A stretch of 64,000 bases of DNA from Streptomyces cyanogenus. Lineage in GTDB: Bacteria; Actinomycetota; Actinomycetes; Streptomycetales; Streptomycetaceae. This document shows positions 8,538-16,456 of this stretch, piece after piece. The stretch spans positions 2,842,501 through 2,906,500 of the forward strand of contig NZ_CP071839.1 of assembly GCF_017526105.1 (NCBI RefSeq). Direction: 5' to 3'. The first letter of the stretch is position 1. Each line of letters opens with the position of its first letter. The notes under the pieces are model-generated. The model was not told the DNA's origin and did no database searches. It saw only the letters and a program-made list of their open reading frames with translations. The position numbers and the translations under genes are program-made.

Positions 8538-8685
8538 CATCGTTCGCCCGGGACGTGGCCCTGTCGAAGGCGCCGGATCCGCCGTTGCTCGCTGCACAGC
8601 TCGTGGTCGTAGTGGCGCAGGTACCTCGTCGGGTGGTGGTACGAGGCGAACGAGGTGCCGGTGCCACTGCTGCCGGTCTGCGGGC
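8523..8685 (-). pseudogene. Frameshifted AbfB-domain fragment
   Basis: On the minus strand, one frame reads TGTSFASYHHPTRYLRHYDH (then ELC), and a neighbouring frame continues NGGSGAFDRATSRANDVSL. Joined across a one-base frameshift these match the AbfB (alpha-L-arabinofuranosidase B) sugar-binding repeat, which typically reads SFxSxNxPxRYLRHxxxEL followed by a DGSxxFxxDAT-like segment. No intact gene surrounds it, so I read it as a decayed remnant of a secreted arabinan-binding protein. It lies across the end of the kinase gene and the gap that follows. Confidence 0.6.
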
Positions 8686-8752
8686 GACGGCGTCGGCCCC
8701 GCCGCACCGGGCCATGCCGAGTCCTTACGGCCGGCTCCTCACGGCCAGGCCC

Positions 8753-9370
8753 TCACAGGCCGGCGAGCAGTCCGTCGAGCGGAGCCGGGACGCGGGCGGG
8801 GTCGAGCGCCTCGACCAGGACGCGGCCGTAGTGGATCTTGCGCCCCTTCTTCGTGCCGAGGAAGCGCCGCACCTGCTGCTGGGGGCTGCGGCCCTGCTGC
8901 GCGGGCTGGCGCAGGAAGGTCTCCAGGGCGCGCAGGTCGCCCTCGGCCCGGACCAGCTCGGCCACCCGGGTCACGCCCAGCGCCCGGATCAGCTCGTCCT
9001 CCAGGTCGGCGGCGCAGACGAAGACCCCGTGCGGTGCCGCACCGGCCCGCTCCCAGCCGCGGGCGTAGTAGCCGCGCTCACGCTCGTCGCACAGCCCCGT
9101 GAGGCGCAGGTCCAGCCCGGGCGGCCCGAGGAGGCGGGCGAAACGCCCGACGTTCATCGCCCCGCCCATCGACAGGACGCAGACCCCCTCGGCCGCCAGG
9201 TCCCGGCCGCGCCGTGCGGCCAGCGCGCCGATCGCCGCGGCGTCGCTCGGCCCTTCCAGCAGGACGACCGTCCGGACCGACAGCCGCGCGGCCAGCTCCC
9301 GCGCGGGGTGCTCGGGCCCCCCGGCCGCCCACGCGGTGACCGCTTCCCGGAACCCCGTCATGTCAGCCAT
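8753..9370 (-). CDS. TOPRIM domain protein, OLD-nuclease-like
   Basis: A 205-aa protein with an N-terminal TOPRIM-type segment (TVVLLEGPSDAAAIGALAARR, then CVLSMGGAMNVGRF and LTGLCDERE), like the isolated OLD-family TOPRIM proteins annotated in Streptomyces as nucleotidyl transferase/hydrolase domain proteins. The acidic residues E (LLEGPSD) and D (LCDERE) are candidate metal ligands. No ATPase domain is present, unlike full OLD nucleases. The C-terminus carries a basic stretch (GTKKGRKIHYGR). The role is unknown; cleavage or binding of nucleic acid is possible. The ATG at 9368-9370 is used (a second ATG follows three codons later); neither has a clear ribosome-binding site. It separates the kinase and response-regulator genes. 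Confidence 0.78.
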   Translation of the reverse strand: MADMTGFREAVTAWAAGGPEHPARELAARLSVRTVVLLEGPSDAAAIGALAARRGRDLAAEGVCVLSMGGAMNVGRFARLLGPPGLDLRLTGLCDERERGYYARGWERAGAAPHGVFVCAADLEDELIRALGVTRVAELVRAEGDLRALETFLRQPAQQGRSPQQQVRRFLGTKKGRKIHYGRVLVEALDPARVPAPLDGLLAGL

Positions 9371-9572
9371 GGGACGAGTCTCCGCCTCCCCCGGCCGCGC
9401 GGACAGCGAATTTCCACCGGCCGTGCGGTGCCCCGGGCAACGGCGGGGAGCAGCCCGCCTCTTCCGGCAGCAGCCGGACGTGCTCCGGGCGGCCCGGCAG
9501 CAGCCCCCGAACGCGATGACCGCCTGCTCACCGGCCGGCTCCCCCGCCTGCGCGCCGCCGTAATCTGGCTCC

Positions 9573-10214
9573 ATGAACGAGATGCCCCGGGACCGCCGGC
9601 CCGCCAAGTGCATCCGGGTGCTGCTCGCCGAGGACCAGGGCATGATGCGTGGCGCTCTCGCCCTGCTGCTCGGCATGGAGGAGGACATCGAGGTCGTGGC
9701 CCAGCTGGCGACGGGGGACGGCATCGTGGACGCCGTGTTCACGCACCGGCCGGACGTGGCCCTGCTGGACATCGAACTGCCGGGCAGGAGCGGGCTGGAC
9801 GCGGCGGCCGAGCTGCGGGACCAGGCGCCCGACTGCCGGGTGCTGATCCTCACCACCTTCGGCCGGCCCGGCTATCTGCGCCGGGCCATGGAGGCCGGTG
9901 CGGCCGGCTTCCTCGTCAAGGACGGGCCGGTGGAGGAACTGGCCACGGCGATCCGGCGGGTGCTCACCGGGGAGACCGTGGTCGATCCGGCGCTGGCCGC
10001 CGCCGCGCTCAGCGCCGGGCCGAATCCGCTGACGGCCCGCGAGTGCGAGGTGCTCCAGGCGTCGGTGGACGGGGCGACCGTCGCCGACATCGCCGGGAAG
10101 CTCCACCTGTCGGAGTCCACCGTCCGCAACTACCTCTCCTCCGCGATCGGAAAGACCGGCACCCGCAACCGGGCGGAGGCGGTCCGGGAGGCCCGGCAGC
10201 AGGGCTGGCTGTGA
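9573..10214 (+). CDS. NarL/FixJ-family response regulator
   Basis: A 213-aa protein with a receiver domain (acidic pair E20-D21, phosphoacceptor D66 in DVALLDIELPG, and K in FLVKDG) and a LuxR-type helix-turn-helix (LTARECEVLQASVDGATVAD, ending STVRNYLSSAIGKTG). It is a DNA-binding output protein, probably paired with the NarL-type kinase at 7248. A TAATCT hexamer ends 6 nt before the ATG and no ribosome-binding site is visible, so the transcript may be leaderless. Confidence 0.93.
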   Translation: MNEMPRDRRPAKCIRVLLAEDQGMMRGALALLLGMEEDIEVVAQLATGDGIVDAVFTHRPDVALLDIELPGRSGLDAAAELRDQAPDCRVLILTTFGRPGYLRRAMEAGAAGFLVKDGPVEELATAIRRVLTGETVVDPALAAAALSAGPNPLTARECEVLQASVDGATVADIAGKLHLSESTVRNYLSSAIGKTGTRNRAEAVREARQQGWL

Positions 10215-10236
10215 GCCGGGCCGCGCCCGCGGCGGG

Positions 10237-11058
10237 TCACTTCGTCACCTCGGCGTCCTTGAAGCTCGTCCCCTCGGGGCCGAGGCACACGAACCAGTTC
10301 CCGCCCGGATAGCCGGCCACCGGGCGGATCAGCGAGGTGCCGTCATGGGCGGCGGGCGCGGGGCCCTCCAGCGGGGCCACGGTGGATCTGCCGTCCTTCC
10401 AGCGGCAGGTGACCTCCCGGGCGGTCTTCGCCACATGCCCGACCACCAGCCGTTCGGGAGCCGTGGGGCTGACCTCATCCAAGCTGACGGCTGCGGACTG
10501 GAGGTCGGTGCCCGAGAGGCGGTCGATCCTCTTGTGCGTGTCGAACATGACCACCAGGGACAGGCCGTCGCCGTAGGACCGCATCGAGAAGTACGAGGTC
10601 TTGCCGACCAGGTCGGCGGCCTTGTCCACCGACGGCCCCAGACCCATCCGCTTCATGGCGTCGAACTGCCCGTCCGCCTCCTTCCTGTCACGCGGCGCGC
10701 CCCACACCTGGACCCAGACCTGCCACTCCTTGCCGTGCTCGGTCCCCCGCGCCAGCTCGGTCTGCTGCGGGTGGTACACGTGTCTCTCCTCGGCGGACGC
10801 CGGGCCGGGCGCCATCGGCGTCGTCCGGCCGGCGCGCTCCCCGGGCAGCCCGCCGAAGGCCAGCGTCGCCCCCGTCGAGCCCGCCAGCACCAGGGCCGTG
10901 GCCGCCGCCACCGCCCAGCGCCGCGCCTTGCGGCGCCGGCCACCGCGGATGACGGCCTGGACCGGGGGTATGCCGATCTCGACCTCGTCCGCCGCGTCGG
11001 CGAGCAGGAGCGCGATGTCCGCGTGTGTCATGTCGTGCTTCTCCTGGTCCGCGCTCAT
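10237..11058 (-). CDS. Putative membrane partner of the SigE-type sigma factor
   Basis: A 273-aa protein with a short cytoplasmic N-terminus (THADIALLLADAADEVEIG), a basic stretch (GGRRRKARR), a single membrane segment near residues 47-70 and an extracytoplasmic remainder with two Cys (TCRWKDG and FVCLGPEG). Its position directly after, and translationally coupled to (TGATG overlap), the sigma factor is that of an anti-sigma factor or sigma-linked envelope protein, but no zinc-binding anti-sigma motif is present, so this is inference from context. An alternative GTG lies one codon upstream. It is convergent with the response regulator. Confidence 0.78.
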   Translation of the reverse strand: MSADQEKHDMTHADIALLLADAADEVEIGIPPVQAVIRGGRRRKARRWAVAAATALVLAGSTGATLAFGGLPGERAGRTTPMAPGPASAEERHVYHPQQTELARGTEHGKEWQVWVQVWGAPRDRKEADGQFDAMKRMGLGPSVDKAADLVGKTSYFSMRSYGDGLSLVVMFDTHKRIDRLSGTDLQSAAVSLDEVSPTAPERLVVGHVAKTAREVTCRWKDGRSTVAPLEGPAPAAHDGTSLIRPVAGYPGGNWFVCLGPEGTSFKDAEVTK

Positions 11059-11597
11059 CACTTCCGCCCTCCGTACGTCACCATGTCGGCCAGTCCCGGT
11101 ATGGCGCGGAGTTTCGCGATCCCCTTGGCCGCGTTGCTCTTCACCGTGCCCACCGAGCAGCCCATCGCCTCCGCCGCCTGCGTCTCCGTCAGGTCCTCCC
11201 AGTAGCGCAGGACGACCGCCTCCCGCTGCCGCAGGGGAAGTTGGGCGAGCGCCTGGAGCAGGGCGCTGCGGTCGTCGGCCTGGGCCATCCGGTCCCCCGT
11301 GTCGGCCACCTCGCGCACCAGGCCGGAGTCGTCCTTCGGCGCCAGGAACTCCCGGAGCCTCCGTCGGTGTCTGCGCGCATGCGCGTTGATCATCACCCGC
11401 CGTACGTACGCCTCCGGGTCGTCGGCGGCGCCGACCCGGCGCCAGGCCGCGTAGACCCGTTCGAGCGTCGACTGGACCAGGTCCTCCGCGGCGTGCTGCT
11501 CCCCCGTGAGGAGAAATGCCGTACGCATCAACCGCGGCCAGCGGCCGACCACGAAGCTCTGGAACTCATCGTTCCGAGTCTGCTTCCCGTCCCCCAT
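11058..11597 (-). CDS. SigE-family RNA polymerase sigma factor
   Basis: A 179-aa ECF sigma factor of the Streptomyces SigE type. The region 2 core reads LLTGEQHAAEDLVQSTLERV and region 4 reads LPLRQREAVVLRYWEDLTET plus CSVGTVKSN. Start: AGGAGG at 11604-11609 touches a GTG at 11601-11603 but sits 6 nt from the ATG at 11595-11597, so the ATG is chosen. It is cotranscribed with the membrane partner downstream. Its promoter lies in a 324-nt region that also serves the divergent MFS gene and contains two GGAAC-N2-GTTCC palindromes. Confidence 0.93.
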   Translation of the reverse strand: MGDGKQTRNDEFQSFVVGRWPRLMRTAFLLTGEQHAAEDLVQSTLERVYAAWRRVGAADDPEAYVRRVMINAHARRHRRRLREFLAPKDDSGLVREVADTGDRMAQADDRSALLQALAQLPLRQREAVVLRYWEDLTETQAAEAMGCSVGTVKSNAAKGIAKLRAIPGLADMVTYGGRK

Positions 11598-11691
11598 GGG
11601 CACCTCCTAGATATTCAAAGGAGTCCATGGGCCGCCCGGACCGTTGCCCCGGCCGGCGGATTCGGCGAACTTTTTCGAGACAGCAGCCGGC

Positions 11692-11705
11692 AGGAACCTG
11701 TTCCA
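11692..11705. promoter_or_regulatory. GGAAC-N2-GTTCC palindrome
   Basis: AGGAACCTGTTCCA: related to the KstR consensus with the first T replaced by A. It lies about 95 bp upstream of the sigma factor start and 67 bp from a second, exact copy of the motif type. Confidence 0.45.
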
Positions 11706-11771
11706 TGCCGATGCAGGCGAGGTCTGTGCCCTCCAGCGCGGTGTTCCACCCGGCACCATGACGCACCCGAC

Positions 11772-11785
11772 TGGAACGTGTTCCA
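11772..11785. promoter_or_regulatory. Perfect KstR-like palindrome
   Basis: TGGAACGTGTTCCA is a perfect 14-bp palindrome and an exact fit to TnnAACnnGTTnnA. It lies 14 bp from a perfect CTGACG dyad and about 136 bp upstream of the MFS start. Confidence 0.6.
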
Positions 11786-11799
11786 TCAAGTCCCCGCTC

Positions 11800-11814
11800 C
11801 TGACGCCACGTCAG
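11800..11814. promoter_or_regulatory. Perfect CTGACG-N3-CGTCAG dyad
   Basis: CTGACGCCACGTCAG, both 6-bp arms intact, next to the KstR-like palindrome and upstream of the MFS exporter. Confidence 0.6.
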
Positions 11815-11921
11815 AATCTCATGAAAGGGTCAAGGATTCGTTAGAGGCCCGAAGCAACGGAATAGTTGCCTGTGCATACGAGGTTTACCCGGCACTTATG
11901 ACACGCGGAAGGCCTCACCCC

Positions 11922-13667
11922 ATGCCAGACACGACGACCGACCAGCCCAACCGGAGAGCGGGCGGCGCCGTCGTCCCCGTGCTCGCCTTCGCGGGCATCG
12001 TGGTCGCGGTGATGCAGACGCTGCTCGTGCCGGTCATCAAGGACCTGCCGCAGCTCCTGGACACCGCCCCCACCAACGCCACCTGGGTGCTCACCTCGAC
12101 CCTGCTGTCCGGCGCCGTCGCCACCCCGATCATGGGCCGGCTCGGCGACCTCTACGGCAAGCGCCGCATGCTGATCCTCAGCCTCGCCGTGATGGTGGCC
12201 GGCGCCCTGGTCAGCGCGGTCACCAGCCAGCTGCTCACCATGATCGTGGGCCGTACCCTGCAGGGCTTCGCCATGGGCGCGATCCCGCTCGGCATCGGCC
12301 TGATGCGCGACATGCTGCCCCGCGAGAAGCTCGGCTCGGCCATGGCCCTGATGAGCTCCTCGATCGGCGTCGGCGGCGGCCTCGCGCTGCCCGCCGCGGC
12401 CCTGGTCGCCCAGCACACGGACTGGCACGCCCTGTTCTACGGCGCCGCCGGCCTCGGCGCGCTCGCCATCGTCCTCACCCTCCTCACCGTGCCGGAGTCC
12501 CCGATGCGCGCCGAGGGCTCCTTCGACCTGCTCGGCGCGCTGGGCCTGTCCACCGGCCTGGTCCTGCTCCTGCTGCCCATCACCAAGGGCAGCGACTGGG
12601 GCTGGTCGTCGGGCACCACGCTCGGCCTGTTCGCCGGGGCCGCCGTCGTCCTGCTGCTGTGGGGCGTGTTCGAGCTGCGCGTCCAGGCGCCCCTGGTCGA
12701 CCTGCGCACCACCGCGCGCCGCGAGGTGCTGCTCACCAACCTCGCCTCGATCATGGTCGGCGTCAGCTTCTACGTCGTCTCCCTCGTCCTGCCCCAGCTA
12801 CTCCAGCTGCCCACCGCCACCGGCTACGGCCTCGGCCAGTCGATGGTCGTCGCGGGCCTGTGCGTGGCCCCGCTGGGCCTGACGATGATGTTCACGGCGC
12901 CGGTCTACGCCCGGCTGTCCGCCCGCTACGGCCCCAAGGTCACCCTGATCGTCGGCCTGCTGATCATCGCGATCGGCTACGGCGGCGGCCTCGGCCTGAT
13001 GGACGCCGCCTGGCAGACGGTCGTCACCTCCGTGGTCCTCGGCGCGGGCATCGGCCTCGCCTACTCCTCGCTGCCCGCGCTGATCGTCGGCGCGGTCCCG
13101 GCCTCGGAGACCGGCGCGGCCAACGGCCTGAACACCCTGATGCGGTCCATCGGTACGTCGGTGTCCAGCGCCGTCATCGGCATGGTGCTGGCCAACACCG
13201 CGAACGACGTGGGCGGCGTCGCGGTCCCGACCATGCACGGCTTCCGGGTCTCCTTCCTGATCGCCACGGCCGCCGTCGCGGTGGGCCTGCTGCTCGCGCT
13301 GTGCCTGCCCAGGGCCGCCCGGCCGGCCCCGCAGCACACGCAGCTGCGGGCGAGCAGCGAGGAGGACGCCAACCTGGAGCGGGCCGAGGAGGCGCTGCGC
13401 GGGTTCCGGGGACGGATCCTCGACGCCGGCGGCGCGCCCGTCGCCCGGGCCAAGGTCACCCTGATCGACCGCCGGGGGCGGCAGGCCGGCGCGACCCTCT
13501 CCGCGGCGGACGGCAGCTATGTGCTGGCGGTGCCGGGTGAGGGGGCGTACGTGCTGGCCGCGAAGGCCTCCGGCCATGGGCCGCTGGCCTCCTCGGTGAC
13601 GCATTCCGGTGCGGAGCGGGCTGTCGACCTGGATCTTTCGCTGCCGGGGGAGACGGTGAGCGCCTAG
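11922..13667 (+). CDS. DHA2-type MFS exporter with C-terminal carboxypeptidase-regulatory-like domain
   Basis: A 581-aa protein. Residues of about 15-460 are a 14-helix MFS drug exporter with motif A (GRLGDLYGKRRM) and motif C-like glycines (SSSIGVGGGLALP). After a short charged linker (EEDANLERAEEALR), residues of about 490-575 form a beta-rich carboxypeptidase-regulatory/transthyretin-like domain (GRILDAGGAPVARAKVTLID, then SAADGSYVLAVPGEGAYVL). That tail is unusual on a transporter and would be cytoplasmic if 14 helices are present. The ATG at 11922 is used (GGAAGG 9 nt upstream); an in-frame ATG at 11899 is possible. The promoter carries KstR-like and CTGACG dyads, suggesting lipid or steroid-linked efflux. 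Confidence 0.9.
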   Translation: MPDTTTDQPNRRAGGAVVPVLAFAGIVVAVMQTLLVPVIKDLPQLLDTAPTNATWVLTSTLLSGAVATPIMGRLGDLYGKRRMLILSLAVMVAGALVSAVTSQLLTMIVGRTLQGFAMGAIPLGIGLMRDMLPREKLGSAMALMSSSIGVGGGLALPAAALVAQHTDWHALFYGAAGLGALAIVLTLLTVPESPMRAEGSFDLLGALGLSTGLVLLLLPITKGSDWGWSSGTTLGLFAGAAVVLLLWGVFELRVQAPLVDLRTTARREVLLTNLASIMVGVSFYVVSLVLPQLLQLPTATGYGLGQSMVVAGLCVAPLGLTMMFTAPVYARLSARYGPKVTLIVGLLIIAIGYGGGLGLMDAAWQTVVTSVVLGAGIGLAYSSLPALIVGAVPASETGAANGLNTLMRSIGTSVSSAVIGMVLANTANDVGGVAVPTMHGFRVSFLIATAAVAVGLLLALCLPRAARPAPQHTQLRASSEEDANLERAEEALRGFRGRILDAGGAPVARAKVTLIDRRGRQAGATLSAADGSYVLAVPGEGAYVLAAKASGHGPLASSVTHSGAERAVDLDLSLPGETVSA

Positions 13668-13847
13668 CGCCGCACCCCGGGACGCCGTCTCGCGGCGGCT
13701 CGCCGTCGCCGCTCGACGCGCCCACGGGGCGGAGCCGCAAGTCCGGCAGAGCCCCGCGCCCCTCGCTCACGCACCCCCTGTCATCCAGTCGGCGGGGGGG
13801 TGCGGCAGCATGGGCGGTCGGACCGACGTACGACCGAAAGGCGCCCC

Positions 13848-14498
13848 ATGCCCGCCGCTCCCAAGCCCGAGATCCTGGCCGCGTTCGAGGCGGCGAAGGG
13901 GTTCATGCCCCTCGACGAGGGGCTCGCCCTGTACGACGCCGCCGTCACCGCCGGCCGGCTCGGGCTGCCGGTGCTGGAGGTGGGGACCTACTGCGGGCGG
14001 TCCACGATCCTGGTGGCCGACGCGGCCCGCGCGGCCGGGGTCACGGCGCTGACCGTCGACCACCACCGGGGCAGCGAGGAGCAGCAGCCCGGCTGGGACT
14101 ACCACGACCCGGAGACGGTCGACCCCGAGATCGGCCTCATGGACACGCTCCCGGCCTTCCGGCGCACGCTGTTCCGGGCGGGCCTGGAGGAGCACGTGGT
14201 CGCCCTCGTCGGCCGGTCCCCGCAGATCGCCGCGGTCTGGAACTCCCCGCTCGGGTTCGTGTTCATCGACGGCGGCCACACCGACGAGCACGCCACCGCC
14301 GACTACGAGGGCTGGGCGCCGCACGTCGCCGAGGGCGGGCTGCTGGCCGTCCACGACGTCTTCCCCCATCCGGAGGACGAGTTCACCGGCCAGGCGCCGT
14401 ACCGGGTCTACCTGCGGGCCCTTCGTTCCGGGGCGTTCACGGAGGTGTCGGCGACCGGCTCCCTGCGTGTCCTGCGGCGAACGGGAGCGGGGATCTGA
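13848..14498 (+). CDS. Class I SAM-dependent methyltransferase
   Basis: A 216-aa protein of the Methyltransf_24 type. Motif I is LEVGTYCGRST, followed by ALTVDHHRGSEEQQ and the post-motif GFVFIDGGHTDEHATADYEG, with a HDVFPHPED segment near the end. Such proteins methylate small molecules or sugars, and the substrate here cannot be read. GAAAGG lies 6 nt before the ATG. The preceding 180 nt contain a GC-rich palindromic tract of a kind common between Streptomyces genes. Confidence 0.85.
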   Translation: MPAAPKPEILAAFEAAKGFMPLDEGLALYDAAVTAGRLGLPVLEVGTYCGRSTILVADAARAAGVTALTVDHHRGSEEQQPGWDYHDPETVDPEIGLMDTLPAFRRTLFRAGLEEHVVALVGRSPQIAAVWNSPLGFVFIDGGHTDEHATADYEGWAPHVAEGGLLAVHDVFPHPEDEFTGQAPYRVYLRALRSGAFTEVSATGSLRVLRRTGAGI

Positions 14499-14520
14499 CG
14501 CCCCGGTTAGAGTCGCAGAC

Positions 14521-15471
14521 GTGTCGTACACAGGACCGGACTTCGATCCCCCGCAGCAGCGCCGGCCCCGGCGCGGCCCGCTGACCGTGGCGCTCGCCGC
14601 GCTGGTGCCCGGCGCGCTGCTCGGCTGGTTGGTGTACGAGGCGGTGGGCGGCGGCCCGGACGGCAAGGACCGTACGGCCTCCCCCGCGCCCGTCCCGCGC
14701 AGCGCCACGGTGTCCCCCGCGACGCCGGCCGCCTCCCCGGGGGACGACGCCAAGGCGTCCGCCTCGCCCTCCGCCCGGCCCGGCGGCACCGGCCCGCTCA
14801 AGGGCAAGGTCGTCGTCGTCGACCCGGGACACAACCCCGGCAACTTCCGGCACACGGCCGAGATCAACCGCCAGGTGGACATCGGAACCAACCGCAAGGA
14901 GTGCGACACCACCGGGACGTCCACCAACGACGGCTACACCGAGGCGGAGTTCACGCTCGACGTGGCGCACCGGCTGCGGACGCTGCTGGAACGGCAAGGC
15001 GCCACGGTGAAGCTCACCCGCGACGGCGACAGCCCGGCGTGGGGCCCGTGCGTGGACGAGCGGGCCCGGATCGGCAACACCGCGCGCGCGGACGCGGCGA
15101 TCTCGATCCACGCCGACGGCTCGGCCGATGGGAACCGCGGCTTCCACGTCATCCTGCCGGGCTCGGTGCACGCCGGTGCCGCCGACACCCGCCCCATCGT
15201 GGGCCCGTCCCACGACCTCGGGGTGCGCATCGCGGGCAACTTCCTCCGCGAGACGGGCGAGCCGCCCTCCAACTACCTCGGCGACGGTACCGGTTTCGTC
15301 ACGCGGACGGACCTGGGTGGTCTCAATCTGTCAACGGTTCCCAAGGTGTTCATCGAGTGCGGCAACATGCGCGATAGCAAGGACGCGGCACTGCTGACCA
15401 GCGGCGCCTGGCGGCAGCGGGCGGCGCAGGGGATCTCTGAGGGAATCGTGAGTTTCCTGCGCGAGTCGTGA
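14521..15471 (+). CDS. N-acetylmuramoyl-L-alanine amidase, membrane-anchored
   Basis: A 316-aa Amidase_3 enzyme that cleaves the lactyl-peptide bond of peptidoglycan. One N-terminal membrane segment (about residues 20-42) acts as an anchor or signal, followed by a Pro/Ser/Ala linker and the catalytic domain. Zinc ligands are H in VVVDPGHNPG, E in GYTEAEF and H in ISIHADGS; the catalytic Glu is in FIECGNMRD. There is no ribosome-binding site; TAGAGT ends 7 nt before the GTG, which fits a leaderless transcript. Confidence 0.92.
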   Translation: MSYTGPDFDPPQQRRPRRGPLTVALAALVPGALLGWLVYEAVGGGPDGKDRTASPAPVPRSATVSPATPAASPGDDAKASASPSARPGGTGPLKGKVVVVDPGHNPGNFRHTAEINRQVDIGTNRKECDTTGTSTNDGYTEAEFTLDVAHRLRTLLERQGATVKLTRDGDSPAWGPCVDERARIGNTARADAAISIHADGSADGNRGFHVILPGSVHAGAADTRPIVGPSHDLGVRIAGNFLRETGEPPSNYLGDGTGFVTRTDLGGLNLSTVPKVFIECGNMRDSKDAALLTSGAWRQRAAQGISEGIVSFLRES

Positions 15472-15554
15472 CCGGTAGGCGGAACCGGCCGGACAGCCGG
15501 ATCTTGCGGGCGATAGTGTCTACCGACGACGAGACGACCTACGAAGGACCTGAA

Positions 15555-16352
15555 GTGAATATCCGCTCCCTCACTAGAGGCGACGGCGTGGTGATCGGAG
15601 CAGCGGTGGTGCTGTTCATCGCGTCGTTCCTCAATTTCTACACCTTCTCCGGCTACGGCACCGAAGTCGGCAAGAACGCGTGGGAAAACCTGGGCACAGG
15701 CCTGGGCACCTACATGGGCGCGGTCATCGGTGCCGTTCTCATCGTCGCCAACCGCTGCCTGCCGCAGCCGCGCAAGGTGGCCGGGCTCGACCTCGCCGCC
15801 GTCGGCACCGCGTTCGCGATCCTGACCGCCTGGACGCTGCTGTGGACGCTGATCGACCTCGACAACCTGGACGCCGGTGCCGGCCTGATCCTCGGGTTCA
15901 TCGCGGCTCTTGTCCTGTCGGCCGCGGCCATCGCCACCCCCCTGGTCCCTGCCCTCCAGGCCCCCCTGCTCCCGGCCGCCAAGCCGGCCGCGCCGCAGCC
16001 CTACGGCGCCCAGCCGCCCGGTGGTTACGGCTACCCGGGCGCCCAGCCGCAGCAGCCGTACGGCGCGCAGCCGCAGCCGGGGCAGCCGTACGGGCAGCAG
16101 CCGCCGGCCGCTCCGGCCGCGCAGGCCGCCCCGGCGCCGCAGCCGGCCACCGCGGACTTCTCGCCGTTCTGGTTCGCCGTACCGGTGACCCGCCCGCTGT
16201 TCGCGGAGGACGGCTCGCCGACGCCGATCGCCGAACTGGCCCCGGGCACCTGGTACCTGGCCGTCGAGCAGCGCGGTGCCGCGCTCGTCGCGCAGACCCA
16301 GGACGGCCGCCGTGGCGTGCTCCAGGACACCTCCGGCATCCAGCGCGGCTGA
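15555..16352 (+). CDS. Four-helix membrane protein with Pro/Gln-rich cytoplasmic tail
   Basis: A 265-aa protein. Four membrane helices lie within residues 15-145 (VVIGAAVVLFIASFLNFYTF first). They are followed by a low-complexity linker of PYGAQPQ-type repeats (about residues 155-200) and a folded C-terminal segment of about 55 residues (FWFAVPVTRPLFAEDGSPTP, ending GVLQDTSGIQRG). It is a conserved Streptomyces family of unknown function. The GTG at 15555 has GAAGGA 6 nt upstream; the longer ATG frame starting inside the amidase stop lacks one. Confidence 0.85.
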   Translation: MNIRSLTRGDGVVIGAAVVLFIASFLNFYTFSGYGTEVGKNAWENLGTGLGTYMGAVIGAVLIVANRCLPQPRKVAGLDLAAVGTAFAILTAWTLLWTLIDLDNLDAGAGLILGFIAALVLSAAAIATPLVPALQAPLLPAAKPAAPQPYGAQPPGGYGYPGAQPQQPYGAQPQPGQPYGQQPPAAPAAQAAPAPQPATADFSPFWFAVPVTRPLFAEDGSPTPIAELAPGTWYLAVEQRGAALVAQTQDGRRGVLQDTSGIQRG

Positions 16353-16372
16353 ACCGCCCGCCGTGCCGCACC

Positions 16373-16400
16373 GGCCCCTCGCCCTTCCGGGCGGGGGGCC
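16373..16400. terminator. Terminator-like hairpin
   Basis: GGCCCCTCGCCC, TTCC, GGGCGGGGGGCC: 12-bp stem with one mismatch, 20 nt after the membrane protein stop. Confidence 0.65.
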
Positions 16401-16430
16401 GTTGTCGTACAGTCGGCTCCCGGCTGGTGT

Positions 16431-16445
16431 CTGACGGTTCGTCAG
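16431..16445. promoter_or_regulatory. Perfect CTGACG-N3-CGTCAG dyad
   Basis: CTGACGGTTCGTCAG, both arms intact; it overlaps the AGGAGG ribosome-binding site of the LLM gene by two bases, so a bound protein would block the start region. Confidence 0.65.
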
Positions 16446-16456
16446 GAGGCAGGCGC

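Larger units (their letters stand above)
11598..11921. other. Shared intergenic region, sigma factor / MFS exporter
   Basis: No gene is seen here. It holds three dyads (11692, 11772 and 11800) and probably divergent promoters for the sigma factor and the MFS exporter. The density of palindromes is the highest in the window. Confidence 0.7.
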
